NCBI RefSeq assembly: GCF_040436345.1
Contig: NC_133221.1
Span: 25,125,665-25,189,664, forward strand
DNA: 64,000 bases
Direction: 5' to 3'
From: Pagrus major
Taxonomy: Eukaryota > Chordata > Actinopteri > Spariformes > Sparidae
The notes beneath the pieces are model-generated. The model saw only the letters and a list, made by a program, of their open reading frames with translations. It did not search any database and was not told the origin of the DNA. Position 1 is the first letter of the stretch. Every line of letters begins with the position of its first letter. Below, one piece after another: positions 1 through 13,555 of this stretch. A program made the translations under genes and the position numbers.

Positions 1-496
1 AGGGCTTGATATGATCTGATAATCTCAGCCGTGAACAGTAGGCTCAGTCTCAGGATTAAGTTGTTCTTGGACAGGGATCTGAGGATCAGCTTACACCCAC
101 CCCTCTCCTGACAATACTGGTGGAGGTGGAAAATTTTAAATTGTACCATTGCAGCAACACCCACAGACTGTTAAGGCAAACTGCATAGAATAGTACCTAC
201 GATCACCTACAGAAATCTGCAAAACAAACTAAGAGGAATCCCTGAGATTGAAGCCTCGCCAGTCAAGCAGCTTTCGTTTTTACTGCTAAAAAGCATCATG
301 TAGCTATGGAGAGTGTTGTAGATGAGGATGGCTGCACTCCATTTGGCTGAGCTGGTGTGCCACATAATATATAGCCCGAGGGCGGGGAAACCTGCATAAA
401 AGCACCTCCTAAATCAAATGAAAAACTACTTCACTTTTTTTTAATTCACCTTACAGTAATGTTGTTGACCCAGTATGTCTGTATCTTCCCTCACAG
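1..496 (+). other. Intron of ano7-like gene
   Basis: No exon or repeat is recognised here. The stretch ends in a pyrimidine-rich acceptor at 495-496 just before the first readable anoctamin exon. Confidence 0.6.
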
Positions 497-3400
497 CTGT
501 GTGTGGTGATGATCTTCCTGGTGACGGTGGTCATGTGCCGCGGTATCATCAGCGTGATGATGTTCCACACTGGCAGCCCTGTCCTGCGTACAGAGGTATA
601 TCAGAGCTGCATAGAGCATGGATTTATGATATTATATGATATTATTATTTCTTGTTATGACCACTACATGTGTGCACCAGCTCCGTGCCCTCTCAGCGTG
701 TGTCTTTACATTTATTCATGTGTGTGATCTCATCCTCAGGCAGGGACCATAGCCAACATCTCCAGCAGTATCGTGAATCTGGGCCTCATCCTGTTGATGG
801 GCCGGGTCTACACTGCATTAGCTGAGCAGCTCACTAAATGGGGTGAGAATCAATACTGCTCTCTAACACCTCAAACCTCAATACTCTGTATTGATACCAG
901 CCTCTCACTGTGTCCTCCCTAACTAAAAGCTAAGACTTGTCTTGAATTTGATCTCAGGATCTGGGGTATAAATAGTCTTTCAGTGAGGGCAACAACAAGA
1001 CATTTGCATCACTGCAGCACACAAACACATCTTTCAGTCAATGTATTACAGTAGTTGCATCCTCTGGCAACACTGAGGTGATCTGCAGAGCAATAGATAC
1101 ACAAATATTTACATAGTAATAATAATTAATTAATGATAAAAACCTGTGATGACATTTCCAGGAGTAGGTTCAGGAAACAGGAAACTATCTTTTGCGTCAG
1201 TCTAAAGCCACGAAGACACTCAAGCATCAGCTCAGTTAGCCTCTACCAACTGTTGGATAAAGGCTTTATTAGCTACTTTCAACTATCCAGCAAGTCAACA
1301 CACAGTACATTACCTCCTATGTTACTTTAAAAGATGGTGATTTTCATGTCCTACCAGCTTCTATCACTTAATCTAGACTTTAGGTAGTTAGCTTACAGCT
1401 AAACATAACAAGAAACATATTTCTCAGGTGTTGTTCCACATGGCTGAGGACCTCTATTAATATTAATATATAGCTAGCTATATTTGCTGTTTGATTGATC
1501 ATTGGATTGAATAAAATGTTGAGCTTACCAGCTGTCTGATACAGCTTACACTGTGTGTCACAGTTGTGTCCTTTTCACTCCATTTGCTACTTTAGAGGAT
1601 AATACTTTTCATGGATCTGTTTTACATAGTTGTGGCCAGTGTTTCTACCACTTCTATCACGCTATATATTTACCAAGTTACTGCTGACATCTTTAAACAT
1701 TAAAAAACATGTGAAGTCAGATGATCAGACAGGTTTTGAGATCATCACCTACTGTATAAGATAAACAGTAAGATTATCACCACGGATCAAATGTCTGAAA
1801 CACTGTGTGTCATTTTTTTCTCTGTTGCAGAGATGCACAGAACACAAACCCAGTATGACAATGCCTTCATCATGAAGGTGTTCATCTTCCAGTTTGTCAA
1901 CTTCTACTCGTCCCCCTTCTACGTGGCTTTCTTTAAAGGAAGGTGAGACATGAGTCACACAGAAACAATAGAGAAAAACATTTCATGCCACATAAGAGTT
2001 TAACTGTGTCTTAACTTCTCTGTGTGTGAAGGTTTGTGGGTTATCCCACCAACTATGGGACCTTGTTTGGGATGAGAAATGAAGATGTGAGTCTATACTT
2101 TACCAATAAGTGTCTAAAAAGAGAAAATATTCCAGATCCTTGCTGGTGTATTTTTATCCAAACCTGCTCAGCTGTGTCAAAACTGTGTATTTCTGTGTGT
2201 CTCCACACTCTGCTGCAGTGTGGTCCCGGTGGCTGCCTCATAGAACTGGCTGAGCAACTCTTCATCATCATGGTGGGAAAGCAAATCATCAACAACATTC
2301 AGGAGTTCATTATCCCGTACGTCTCCTGTTCAGATATCCATTGTACAGTATATACTTTACATACTGTAAATATTATGTTGCAATATGTGTATTAAGTTCT
2401 CCTCCTTTTACTTAACAACTTTAAGGGTGTTCAACTTCTTTCAAACCTGCAATGATTTCATTAAATCCTTCATTACTTTTTTAATTTTTTTACCTGCATG
2501 ACAAGTGTTGCATCAGACTGCTGCATCCTGATTGCAGCTGTTTATTTGGTGCAGTAAAACTCATTGCTGTTGGCTACCTCTGCAGCACTGGCACAAAGTG
2601 TGTGTGTTTGTATGTGTGTGTGTGTCTAGACACATAGTAGCTGACCAGACAACCGAGCAGAATCAGGGTTGCAGAGAGTTTTTGTAACTATAATGCAGAG
2701 TTCCCCTCATTTCAGAGTCACCTTCAGTTTGTAGGGGCCTTGGTTACTCGCCTATGACATGACAAACAGCTCCTGACAAATCATTAGAAACTGGCTGTAG
2801 AAATTAAACCAGATGGAAAAACCTGATGATGAGGGTGTGGAGGCCTAGTTAGCCATTCATGGCAAGTGAGTTTCTGTACTGGAGCACTACTTGTTATACA
2901 TTAATATTTTGTTTACCTATACTCTAGCTGTGCCCCAGTTCAGTTCAATCTTATGAAGGACGTACCCCACAGTGTTTACCCTATTGATGGCCAAGGCCAT
3001 AATCTAACCCTGACAGTGGCAGGGCATCCTTCAGGTGGCAGCATCCTCCTCCTTGAAAAATCAAACCCGTTCTAGTTTTCTTGCTCATATCTGAGAAGCC
3101 TGCCCTCCTGCCTGATCTGTTTCATATCAGGTGCTTTAACTTGAACAGCTATTTGTGAGAGTCAGCATGGAGGACTGGGCCTGATTTCTTTAACTTGTCT
3201 CTCCTGGTGACCGAAGAGGGAGAAGCTTGTGCAGTTGTCTCAATATAAATCAAAGATTGTGTGTTTGTGATAGTGTAGAAGTGTACATGTGGTACTGGTT
3301 TGTTTGACATGAGAGTTTTGAGGCAGATATGTGTTACTGCAGAGCAAGAATGAACTCCTGTAAGATGCCAGGTGCAACTGCTTTTAAAGGTTTGAGACTA

Positions 3401-5915
3401 AGGGATCCCTTATGCAACGAAAATATATTGTCCATATATGTAGATCAAGTATATTAAAGAACCCAGCTTTAAAGAAATGAAAAGCCCATGCTCTTTATGT
3501 ATTATCAACACTGAAATGTATCTAACTCAGTTATCCATGTAATATATCTATAAGTTGAAGTTTGGTAAAAAAAAGACATGTGAAAAGTAAAATGATATAC
3601 AGATATTACACTATCAGAACAATCAGTAATCTTCAGGGTTATTTCACATTTGTAAGCTTGCTCTCTTTCTCTCTGCGCTGACAGTAAAGTGAAGGCTTGG
3701 CAGCAGAAGAGAACTCTGGCCAAGGTGCTCGGGGGGAAGGTGTCCCAAGAGCCTCGGCGCTGGGAGGAGGACTACCAGCTGGTGGAGTGTGAAGGCCTCT
3801 TTGAAGAGTACCTGGAGATGGGCAAGTATCCTCTGCTGTGTCTAAAGAACATTTTGTCACTGCAAGAATAATGTGAAGAGTTTCGATTGTCGGCCATGTT
3901 TCATTGCACCAGTTGAAAATGACTCATTGTGCTGCAGTGCTCCAGTTTGGCTTCATCACCATCTTCGTGGCAGCGTTCCCCCTCGCTCCGCTGTTTGCAC
4001 TCCTCAACAACTGGGTGGAAATCCGTCTGGACGCCCACAAGTTCGTGTGCGAGTACCGCCGGCCCGTGGCTGAGCGCGCCCAGAACATCGGAGTCTGGTT
4101 CAACATTCTGGAGGCTCTGTCACACCTGTCCGTCATCGCCAACGTGAGTCACTTGAACATGACATCATGGATACTGACCTCTTCTCTACAACATTATCAT
4201 TTGTTGTTCTTCTCTTTCCTACCTCCAGGCTTTCCTGATAGCCTTCACATCTGATTTTTTACCTCGCCTGCTCTACCAGTACAAATTCGATGATGATCTC
4301 AATGGATATGTCAACTTCACCTTGGCTTACGCCCCAATTAACTACACTGAGTACCCCATGTGCAGGTACACTGTCTGCTTATGGTCTGAATGCATGCAAT
4401 CTAAGAGTGAGGAAACAGTCTTTGATGCCAGATTCTATAGTTTGCCTCTCAAATATGTTTCATTTTGTGTAATTTTAGTAGAATACTTTACAGTTTTAAA
4501 ATATCAGTGTTTGAAGTTTTAAGATTTCAGATCACAGACTTGACCAACAGGGGGTAGTATTAGTACACTCACCATCACACAGTACTGTATGTTTTGCAGT
4601 AACTCTGTGTTGAATATTTGTCTTCTATAGATATAAAGCGTTCAGAGACAACAATGGAAACTACTCGCTGTTCTACTGGGAGCTTCTTGCCGTCAGACTT
4701 GGTTTTATCATCGCTTTCGAGGTATGAAAGGAGCTGCTGCGTCTCTGTGTTCGCTCATTTGTTTCCTTCTTGCTGTCATTTTATTCATTTTATCTTTCAC
4801 CCTCATCTCTCCGTGCCTCTGTTCCCAGGTGCATACTTGAAGTACTGCTCATTAAGCCCTCGCTTAGTGTCTGTTTTAGTTTTTAGTTTTTTTTATCATG
4901 TTTTTTTGGTGGCACGCAGTTTTACCATGTCTTCATTCTTCTTCCTCTCTTTGACACTTTCCTTTTACCTCCTGTTGTTGCCTTCTTCTCTACAATCCCA
5001 TTACTTCACTCAGTGCCTATCATAGGCCCCATCTTTTTTTTTTAGTTTATGTTTAATCAGTTGCATCCTTTTCAGCCCCGTCTCCCTTCATTTATCAAGC
5101 ACCGTTCCAGACCTCTGAATGGTGGAATCTCCAATTTGTCCTGCAATTCCTCCTTCTTCTCCTCATTTTAGTTGTTTACATTTCTGGTATTTAGAGTGCA
5201 ACAGTGGAGTAAACTTCAGTTCATAAACCTCTTAAACTTCTAATGAACCAGAATCAAAAGACAAGGTAGGTGCATAGTGTATTTTCTTCTCACGGAAAAG
5301 ACAAAAACTGTACTTTTCTGTCCCTGAAGCCCATTCCTTCCTGTAAAACACACAGCTTTGAAAACAACTCACAAATATAGTTTAAAAAAAATGTCTTAAA
5401 GGCTCAGTTATACCTAAAACAGCTGGGCACTGTATTTTTTTTAAACAGCAGTATTTAAAAAGGACTACACATGTTGTGCACTAGTGAGTATTTCTGGCAG
5501 CAGGGTGGTGGATGTGGGATTGAGTGAACAACTAAGTGGGCTCTGAGGGAGGATTTTTTTGTCCAAACACTGATTTGAACTTCACCTTCAAGCTCAAAAA
5601 CAAATTGTTGCTTTTCATACCTACACATGTGATGACCAAATGTTCAGAGTTCAAACTTCAGATTTGACAGGAGAGGCCGTTTTCTTCACTCTAATGAGGA
5701 GCTTCTGTCTCCCCTCCTCCAGCATGTGGTGTTCTTCGTGCTGCGAGCCATTGACTGGATTGTACCTGACGTCCCCGAATCGCTGGAGCTGAAGATCAAG
5801 AGGGAGCGCTACCTGGCCAAGCAGGCTCTGGCTGAAAACCAGGAGGCTCTGTTGGTGAGTCGCGGCCGAGGGGCCGCCCCTGCCTCCCCTGCCTCCCCAG
5901 GCACCTCCAGCCCAG
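497..5915 (+). CDS. ano7: Anoctamin (TMEM16 family), ANO7-like, C-terminal half
   Basis: Partial gene; the 5' half lies left of the window. Exons read: 497-595, 740-842, 1831-1942, 2032-2086, 2219-2316, 3685-3821, 3938-4143, 4229-4365, 4631-4721, 5723-5915 (or ending at 5854). All phases join without a stop, giving about 410 residues that cover the later transmembrane helices. Seen: the anoctamin calcium-site residues, with NNIQE in the sixth helix, EYLEM in the seventh and EIRLD in the eighth, so the acidic ligands are kept. The end of the last helix and the following [15 protein letters not shown] and [10 protein letters not shown] match the ANO7 tail better than ANO5 or ANO6. Family knowledge: anoctamins are ten-helix membrane dimers acting as calcium-activated chloride channels and/or lipid scramblases; ANO7 is thought to be mainly a scramblase. 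The intron after 3821 starts with GC. Paralogue choice is by recognition, not by a tree. Confidence 0.9.
5395..5512 (+). repeat. Fragment of dispersed repeat family C
   Basis: Lies in the intron between 4721 and 5723. It shares the core aaaacagctgggcactgta, then a 'gtgcactagtgag' block and 'cagcagggtggtg', with the copies at 17.7-18.3, 21.9-22.2 and 36.1-36.5 kb. It looks like a truncated copy. Confidence 0.6.
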
Positions 5916-7253
5916 GTCAGTGGAACATGGGGCGCACACATACACACACAATGCTGTGCCACACACACTTATTCATAAAACCTAACACTCTAGTTCTGTA
6001 ATTTAGGGCAATACCAAGGGAAATATGAGGCTTATAAGCTCACAGAGACCCTGTTTGATGAGAAATACTCCAAGAGAACCAGTCGTGTGCAGCACTGGCA
6101 GACTCAGGCTAAAAAAATAAAAATCCTGGCTGTATGCAGTCGGGCATCAGCGTGCAGAAAGTTGTGATACTTTTATAGTGAACTGGTTGGGCACTTTATC
6201 ATGTTTTATCTACCATAGGGGCATCCAAGAGGGCACTTTCATGGTGTTTTTGATTTTGAAAACCTCAACATAAATGCATTTATCCAGAAGATGGCTCCTT
6301 CCTACTCTGGATACTTCACAGACATCGCTGTTGTCTTGTTTCTATTTGTAGTTATTAATTTGAATACTCGCGTCAGTTCCTTATCAGCTTCATGACATCT
6401 GACCTACATGTCAGAATCATATTGTAAATGATTGATGTTCTGCAGTGTGTTGTTGTCTCTGTGGTTCCACACAGGTGATCAGCGAAACAATGCACCAGCA
6501 GAGTTCACAGGTTACACTGAGCATTAAACCTGTCACTGAGACCGCTGATTCTCATAAATAGATTCCACATTTTAAAGGCTTTTAACAGTTCACCCACCCA
6601 TACACACGCCTCTGCAGAGCATTTGCAAAGCACCTGCGGCTCTCCTAGCTGTTATAAACTTGCTACACTGCACGCAACATGATCATTAAAGGTAATCTGT
6701 GTGGGATCTGAGCCAAATATGTCAGCGTCAGATGAATCTGATTACATCCAGAGACCTCGTGGGCTGTTGGCATAAATTGTCATTTCCTATCAACGCCGCT
6801 GTTGATGTGTTACCCAGATGTATGACAGAAATGACTTCAGGATAACCACTATGCTCAAGCAGGAGCAGTTCAAATACAAACTGTGTCAGAGTTGGTATTC
6901 TTTACCTGAGGATCACAGCCTGTACATTCACGTTTTGTTCATACAGTATACAGACCCACAGAGTGTATTTTCATCCTTGTCTGTGTGTGTATGTGTGTGT
7001 GTCCCTGTGCTCTGACCCATGCTGTTGTCGTGTCTCATGTAGTGAATGTTGCTGGATGAGGACAGGTGAGTACGACACAACAGGTGAGTACTTGGCATTC
7101 TCGAAATGGACGTTTCAGTTATCATAGAAGAACTGATCAAATCAAAATGAACTCACCAGATTGAATCCATTGATGTATGATAAATAAATACATACAATAT
7201 CTGACAGGGGTAAGGCCTTATATTAAGGTCCTTGTAATAATCGTTTTTTTATA

Positions 7254-7649
7254 TTAAAGCTGCTGTAAGTGTGTTGCATGACTTCTTTCCTTTGTCAAGG
7301 CAGCTCTCTTTGCCTCTTTCTTTCTTTTCTTCTAGCATTTTTCTTCACTTGGCCTGTTTGGTAGTATAAGCCGTCACCAGGAGCGCTGGGATTGGTAGCT
7401 TACCCTGCAGGAGGATCCTGCTCTCTGTGTGTTCACGAGCAGACGGGGTCGCCTCTTTATTGAGTTCTCTGTCCCGATTGGATAAAGTGGGCAGGGATAC
7501 CAGTAAACTTCTTATCTCTTTTACCTCATGAGCAGAGGAAGAAGAGACATGGGTTACTGACCAACCAGTCTTTAACAGCAATTACTGTTGGAATACAGAG
7601 CTATTTAACACTTATTTTCATAAGAAAATAACGCTTACAGCAACTTTAA
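7254..7649. mobile_element. TTAA-flanked short inverted-repeat element (family F)
   Basis: Left end TTAA-AGCTGCTGTAAG at 7254 and right end CTTACAGCAACT-TTAA finishing at 7649 are near-perfect inverted repeats. The body of about 390 bp has no transposase frame. It sits in the long ano7 intron. It is read as a MITE-like non-autonomous DNA element. Confidence 0.65.
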
Positions 7650-8182
7650 TAATAATGCATACTTTAATATGCACTTATTAACAGTTAACTATGCTTTTAG
7701 CAGCTCCACCATCAGGAAAGAGTACTTCTTGTTGCCAACATTATTAAAATGTGCATAAGAAATTCCATATAAATACAGCAGTGTTGAAGCAAACTGAATC
7801 ATGCCAGGAATAGAGAGAGTTAGAGAGATAGAAGATGAGGCATCCACGTAGTGCTGGGTAATACAGATTAAATTAATATCACAACATTCAAGAATATATT
7901 TTAGATATTGCAAATTATGCAAAGTCACATGTAAAATAATTAAATGAGCTAATTAAACACATGAACTGTGTTTCATGGTATTTCATCACACACAGCTCTA
8001 ATGTTTTGTTACAATCAGTCATTGTAACAGCATCATATTGTAAAAACAATAAGATAGTATTCTGTTATAAATAATACTGACATAACTACAAGCAGGCAAA
8101 GTACGTACTGGTGATGAACACAACAGCCCTACCAGTTTATTTTATATCATGTCTGTGTGTTAACTACAGAGTGGAGTCAGGA

Positions 8183-8614
8183 AGTAATTAGCTAGATTAG
8201 CATAAAGACTTGAGGCAGCTGGGCGAGCTCCATCTGCCCAGTTCTTTCACCGCTGCATCTCTGGCTTCATCACTGGTTGCCAGATACAGTCAGTGAGCAC
8301 AGGTTGTGGTTTTAGTCTCTGTAAAGGTTGAGACGGGCCAAACCTGGTAACCTCCACGACAAGACTGAGTTCAACTGCTCATTAAGAAAAGGTTTCAGCA
8401 CATATATGTATATATACTGTTTACATACATATATCTGAACCAAAACCACCAATTGTCCTTCAGTTTACAGTATGTTAGCGGTTATAAAACTTATATACAT
8501 CATATTAATTAGTAAGATTTAGAGGTGCTGCTAGGTATTTTTTTTAACTTTGCACTGAGCCTCACTAGCTGTATTCCTCTCCTTCTAGGCTTTATGCTAA
8601 GCTAGGCTAACCAG
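8183..8614. mobile_element. Dispersed element with TTAGCATAAAG inverted ends
   Basis: Begins near 8185 with tagattagcataaagac and ends near 8610 with ctttatgctaagctaggc, an imperfect inverted repeat. Related TTAGCGTAAAGACC sequence recurs at about 32.95 kb. This kind of repeat is common in fish genomes. No coding frame. Confidence 0.5.
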
Positions 8615-9583
8615 AGTCTTTACAGATACTTTACACACAGACATGAGATTGACATCAATCTTGTCTCATTCTCGGGAAAAAATGTTTTCAGACTCATAGT
8701 AATTGAAACAGCGTGTTTTACTGCCAGCGTCAGTTTGTGCCACATGAATGTAATATGGTAGCAGGCAGCTGTAATTCAGTAGCATGTTGCAACAGAGATT
8801 GTCTGTGTCAGCTTTTCAGTCCACCCACTGCCAGTATTCAGTCTGACAGAACTAACTCTCTGCTCTGTCTCTCTGCTCCTTCCCCATTCCTTCCATGTCC
8901 AAACCCAACTGCACTGCCTCCCCTGAAGGAAGCGACGCGTCCTTTGGAGTCATGAGTTAGGACTACAGCGTGGAGGAGTGGTGTGAGGGGAGAACAGGAG
9001 CAACATTTAAGGAAAAGACACTCCTTCACATCTGGGAAAACATGAGTGAACTCTTTCCCTTCCGTTGATTACTGTCTCTGCACTGGTATTTTGTTTTCAT
9101 TTTACTACTGTGCATACTGCTGCACAGAAATTATGATAAGCAGGTGTGCAATGGAAGCTAAACTCGCCCAACTTACCCTCATGTTTTCATTTGGAGAACA
9201 TTTTCAGGCTGACGCACTGAATGTCAATGACTCACATTAGGCCTACACAAATAACATTTTTGAGATGTCAGAAATCTGTCCCTGATCCGAAAAGTATCCA
9301 TGACTTTCTTTTCCAAACTGGGTACTGTCCCTCCAGAAACTGGGCCGTAGCCTGAGCGGAGCTGATGGAAACAGAAGAAAAACACCCTGAAAAATGTGAT
9401 TATATAGTTTGATGATGCGCTGATGTCAAGAAGTTATAGTGACAGGCGACCAAATGAAACGCACTGTTACCTTGAGTAAAATTACAGATTTGTCTGGGTT
9501 TGAAAATTGTTGGAATCATTTGGGACAATGTAAGTACACAACTCAACAGTATATACAGCAAAGGTCCAGTCGTTTTTAGACAT

Positions 9584-10115
9584 TTTAAAGGAGCAGTACG
9601 TAAGAATTGGCCACCTGTCGAATGCATACTACAAACAAATAGGAGGCAGCTTATCACCAGAAAGTTACACTAAAGTAGCCGCTAACTGCTGCTAACTGTA
9701 ACTGCCGTTAGCTTGTTAGCTCAGTTAGCCATGCAGCTAAATATTAGCTGACTCTGTCCAGAGATAGGGGGGCGTCAGTTAGTGCCAACCTCCAGAAGCT
9801 TGAGCAAGGGATTTGGTGAGGTCAGCCCCAGGGTGCCAGGAGCCAAACCAACAAGAAAACCACCTCCATGTTGTTGGATTGAGGGCAGACTGGACGCTAC
9901 AGTGACTGTAACTGTCGCCTCATGAGGTACAAAGTGCTGTTACGAGACAGGACGGGTCAGGGCTAACTGATTATCATGCTAACTTCAGAAGATATCTCCA
10001 CAGCACAATGTGTAGTTGTCTTTGACACATCAAACTTATTTCTTCACATTCTGTTGATAAATGTAATTCATTTTTTTATGTTCAAAACTAAAATTCTTAC
10101 ATATTGCTCCTTTAA
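9584..10115 (+). mobile_element. TTAA-flanked MITE, family A copy 1
   Basis: Left end TTAAAGGAGCAGTACGTAAG and right end attcttacatattgctcc-TTTAA are about 90% inverted repeats. The body of about 530 bp contains TTAGC-rich tracts and no transposase frame. Three more copies of this family lie at 25.4, 38.6 and 39.5 kb. Confidence 0.75.
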
Positions 10116-11258
10116 TGCAGACATGTCAAATATGACATCTTTCAGCCTGCTTACAGTTTTTGCTTCTGTTACATTAACAAGCTGTGAAACCAGTGTAGTT
10201 TGGGGGAAAGCTCAATAGCCTCTTGGCCACTCAAGTAACAGGCACAATATCTACCATAACAAAGCCTCATCAGTACCAGTTATTAGCTGTTTTTCTACTG
10301 GCTAATTAAAGTTACAGCATGGATTGTTGATGCTGTCTCAGTGTTTTCAGGTTCTGTGGGTCCAGTAAGAAATTCACACAGACCTGCGTCAGACCCAACC
10401 TCATAGTCAAGTCTGAACAGTATTACAGTAAATTGATGTTAGATGTTTTTAGTGACATGAAGGAGCAACTTAATCCCTCCTGAAAATCATGTTTTAGCTG
10501 ACCTCCAGTGGTTTAAGTCTCACCTTGATGCAGTGATTTGCACATGCACTCCAGGATCCCGTCAAACATTTGTGGTCTTTAAACCTGAGCTGAGATAACC
10601 CCGATGACATTAAACAACCCAGGCTGAGTAGTACACCCCATAATGAGTAAACCAGTCTGTTCTGTGTAAAATCAGTAGAGTGCCCAGTGTGGTTGCTTTC
10701 TTTATGATGACCCCTGAGGTCCAAGTGCACCTTCCTTTTACAACTAGCTGATAATGTAAAAAGGCAAAGAACAAATAGTCTCTTTTTTTCTGTTAATTTT
10801 TAGAAGACTGATTGTGAGCTGTTAATATTACATAGACTGTCTGTCGTCTTCACTACGATGAAGAAACTGCAACTACCCCCTCGTCTGCACTGTATATGTC
10901 CGTACACATATACTATACATGTTTACTGAGCATGTCTTTTCTACTCAAATGCTCTGCAGAGTTTCATGTGGAGGATTTCTGAGCGTTGCTACTGTACGAT
11001 ACTGTAAACAGGAGTGAAATAGTACCTTGATAAAGGACATATTTTGTGTGTGAGCTGTTTTCCATTGAAGACGTTTTAGAGCCAAATAAATCTAGTTTGA
11101 TGAATGCAAATGCCTCCTGAGCGTGGGATTGTGAACTGCTGATGTGTCATGTGGGAGATACTGTTCTACTGTGCTGTAGGGATGAACTTTAATGTTATCA
11201 CGGCTTTCCATCTACCTTCTCCACTTTCTACTTCTTCTCTCCCTCCCGCCCCCTTCAG
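10116..11258 (+). other. Intronic or 3' flanking stretch without recognised gene
   Basis: I see no exon, repeat boundary or RNA gene. An AATAAA occurs near 11085 but there is no transcript evidence tying it to the anoctamin. Confidence 0.4.
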
Positions 11259-11612
11259 ATGATGTTACCTTCTACCAGCAGACAGATGAGGAGGACGCTG
11301 ATTTATTAGGAGTCAGAAACAGACAGGTGTTCGTTCATGATTTCTCTCTTCCTCTCCCTCCTCCCCTCACAAACTCCTCCGACGGCAGTGGCCTTGGGCA
11401 ACTCCTGACTTTTATTTTTCCTCCTCCTCTTCCTCCTCACCTTTTCTTCACCCGTTTCTCCTCCCTCAGTCTCTTTATTCCCTCTTTCTCATCTCTAATT
11501 TTTTTATGCACACTCTCTCCGTCTCCCTCCCTTTGCTCTCTCTTGGCCACATTCATCTTCTGATTGTTATGATTGCTGTGCGTTCCTCTGTCATGGCCTG
11601 CAGGAAGAGTGA
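11259..11612 (+). CDS. ano7: Possible last exons of the ano7-like gene
   Basis: If the 5723 exon ends at 5915 (phase 1), the next in-phase exon with a good pyrimidine-rich acceptor is 11259-11326. It adds a short acidic stretch (DDVTFYQQTDEEDADLL) and ends in phase 0. A further acceptor at 11601-11603 then opens onto GAA GAG TGA (11604-11612), closing the frame. The donor at 11327 (gtgttc) is poor. The alternative is the stronger donor at 5855 joined straight to 11604. Either chain gives a stop soon after the last membrane helix, as expected for the family. This is inference from splice signals only. Confidence 0.35.
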
Positions 11613-13028
11613 GTTAGTACTTGTCAGCGAGCACAGGTATGCACTGTGGACACCGGCTGGCTCGTTCACCGACTGCTGGAGCGAGGAGGGAGATGCTTGC
11701 ATGCACGGGCTGCAGAACAAAGCTCCAGATTAGCCACAAGGTAACGATGCAGAAAAAAGCACGCTGCAACATTGAGCCTGAAAAAGTAAAATGCACAAAA
11801 ATATACTTTAAAAAACATTATTTATTTGCATTTCTGAGACAGTAAGTATGATGCAGATAAACTATAGAGCTGGGTCATGTGTCTGAAGTCAGTATCGTGA
11901 TATTAGTACGAGTATGCTGTCTATTACAACATGTATAACATATGCAAAGTCATATACAATAATAATCAAACTGATGTTTAATTCAAGTAATTGTTGCAAT
12001 TTACATTTTAATGCATAAATAAGAAACATCCTGCAGTAGTTTGATAATTTTATCAGGATACAATTTTGAATTGTCACGCATCTCTATGCAGATCTTATAT
12101 TGAGCATTAGCCCCAAATTAAAGAAATCAGATTAAGCCTCAATGCATAAATATTAATATTCTAACTCTTTTAATGAATCCACTTAAACTTCACTGGTCCC
12201 AGTTCGTTGTGCAGCGAAACACTGTCCAAGCCCCACGGACTTTATTTAAAAGTTTGGAGGAGATTTTCAGAGTTTCCAAAGGGACTGAATATGTCTGGTT
12301 GAATTTTGGGGAAAAGTGTATAAAAGGCTACAAAAGACATCTAGAATATTTCCAAAGTGATACATAATATATATGATACTGTCAGACGGTGTGAATCAAG
12401 AAAGATATTTCTGACATTAAACTTGTATTAATAAATATATATTTTGTGTTAAACAAAACAGGAAACACTGACATATTATCACAGTATGTAGTTGACTAAG
12501 GTCACAGTAAACAGTCACCTACTGAGAGCTTTTCTTTAGCTGCATGTGGAAATGAAGCAATGAAGTAACTGAGTTTACAGGCCAGAAAACCAAACCTGAT
12601 GCACCAAATGGTTTGTTTCACAAAATGGTTCATTTTGCAGAACTATTTGAAAAATGGCAGCCGCGTTCCAACAAAAACTTTGCAGGTGATTGGACGAACC
12701 ACAAGTCTATGAGCTTCTATCGAGGACTTACTTCAACCAATCAGATCAACAGTAGTAGAGCGCCTGGTGGTGATGGAGCCAGTTGGTAAATCAAAAACAA
12801 GCCGTCAGCGCTGTTCTTTGCTCTTCTTTCAGTGAAATATACTCCAGCTGGTATAACTGATGCTATGGCAGCATCTATGCTAACGTCCTGAGGAGCCGCC
12901 ATTACTGTATAACTTCTCTCGCTGGTCATCACATCTAAACCATGTTTGTAGCTGCCAGTAGTCCCTCAAAGGACACTGAATGCTTGATTGAGCTGTGAAA
13001 ACTTGGATCGTACCCTCAGTGTTGCCAC

Positions 13029-13386
13029 TTTAAAGGTGCTAAGACATTTTAATCAGAAGAGAAAGATCATCATTGGTTTTTTATGGCAAAACAACCTAAA
13101 TAAACAAACTCTTTGTTTTCATGACTGGTTAAACTGAATAAACAAACTGATCACAGAGGACAACACAATTTATACTGTTTACTTTGTTTATATGTGGCGG
13201 ACCCTGCCACCTATCTAGCTTCAAACAGTGTTCTGGGGACCTTATTTCCCTCTGAGAACAGCGTGTTTACTCAGTTATGGAAAAGATAAGTAAGTCTGAG
13301 TTTGTGTTATTACCTCATTAATATTGTAAATATTAAAATTATGTGTTTGAATTCCTTCTCCAAAACCACACAGTGCCCCTTTAAAA
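13029..13386 (+). mobile_element. TTAA-flanked MITE, family B copy 1
   Basis: Starts TTTAAAGGTGCTAAGACA and ends CAGTGCCCCTTTAA. The body block 'tatatgtggcggaccctgcc' is shared with the 62.1 kb copy, so the two are one family. About 360 bp, non-coding. Confidence 0.7.
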
Positions 13387-13510
13387 TGTTTATTTTTCTC
13401 TGATACAAAAAGTGAAATCAAAAACAGCTCTCAACCCTTAAGTGACCTGTTTTCCCCGAACAAAAACGGGGACAATTAGACGTCCACCACTGCTGAGTAA
13501 ACTAGTGTCC

Positions 13511-13555
13511 CGAGGTAACCTACCCCCCACCACCCCACCACCACCACCCACCGCC
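13511..13555 (+). repeat. C-rich (CCACC) low-complexity tract
   Basis: A run of CCACC/CCACCA units. No gene signal. Confidence 0.6.

Noticed and set aside
4618-5025. 135-codon ORF
   Set aside because: Only its first part overlaps the true anoctamin exon (4631-4721), and it uses a different frame; the rest is a pyrimidine-rich intron.
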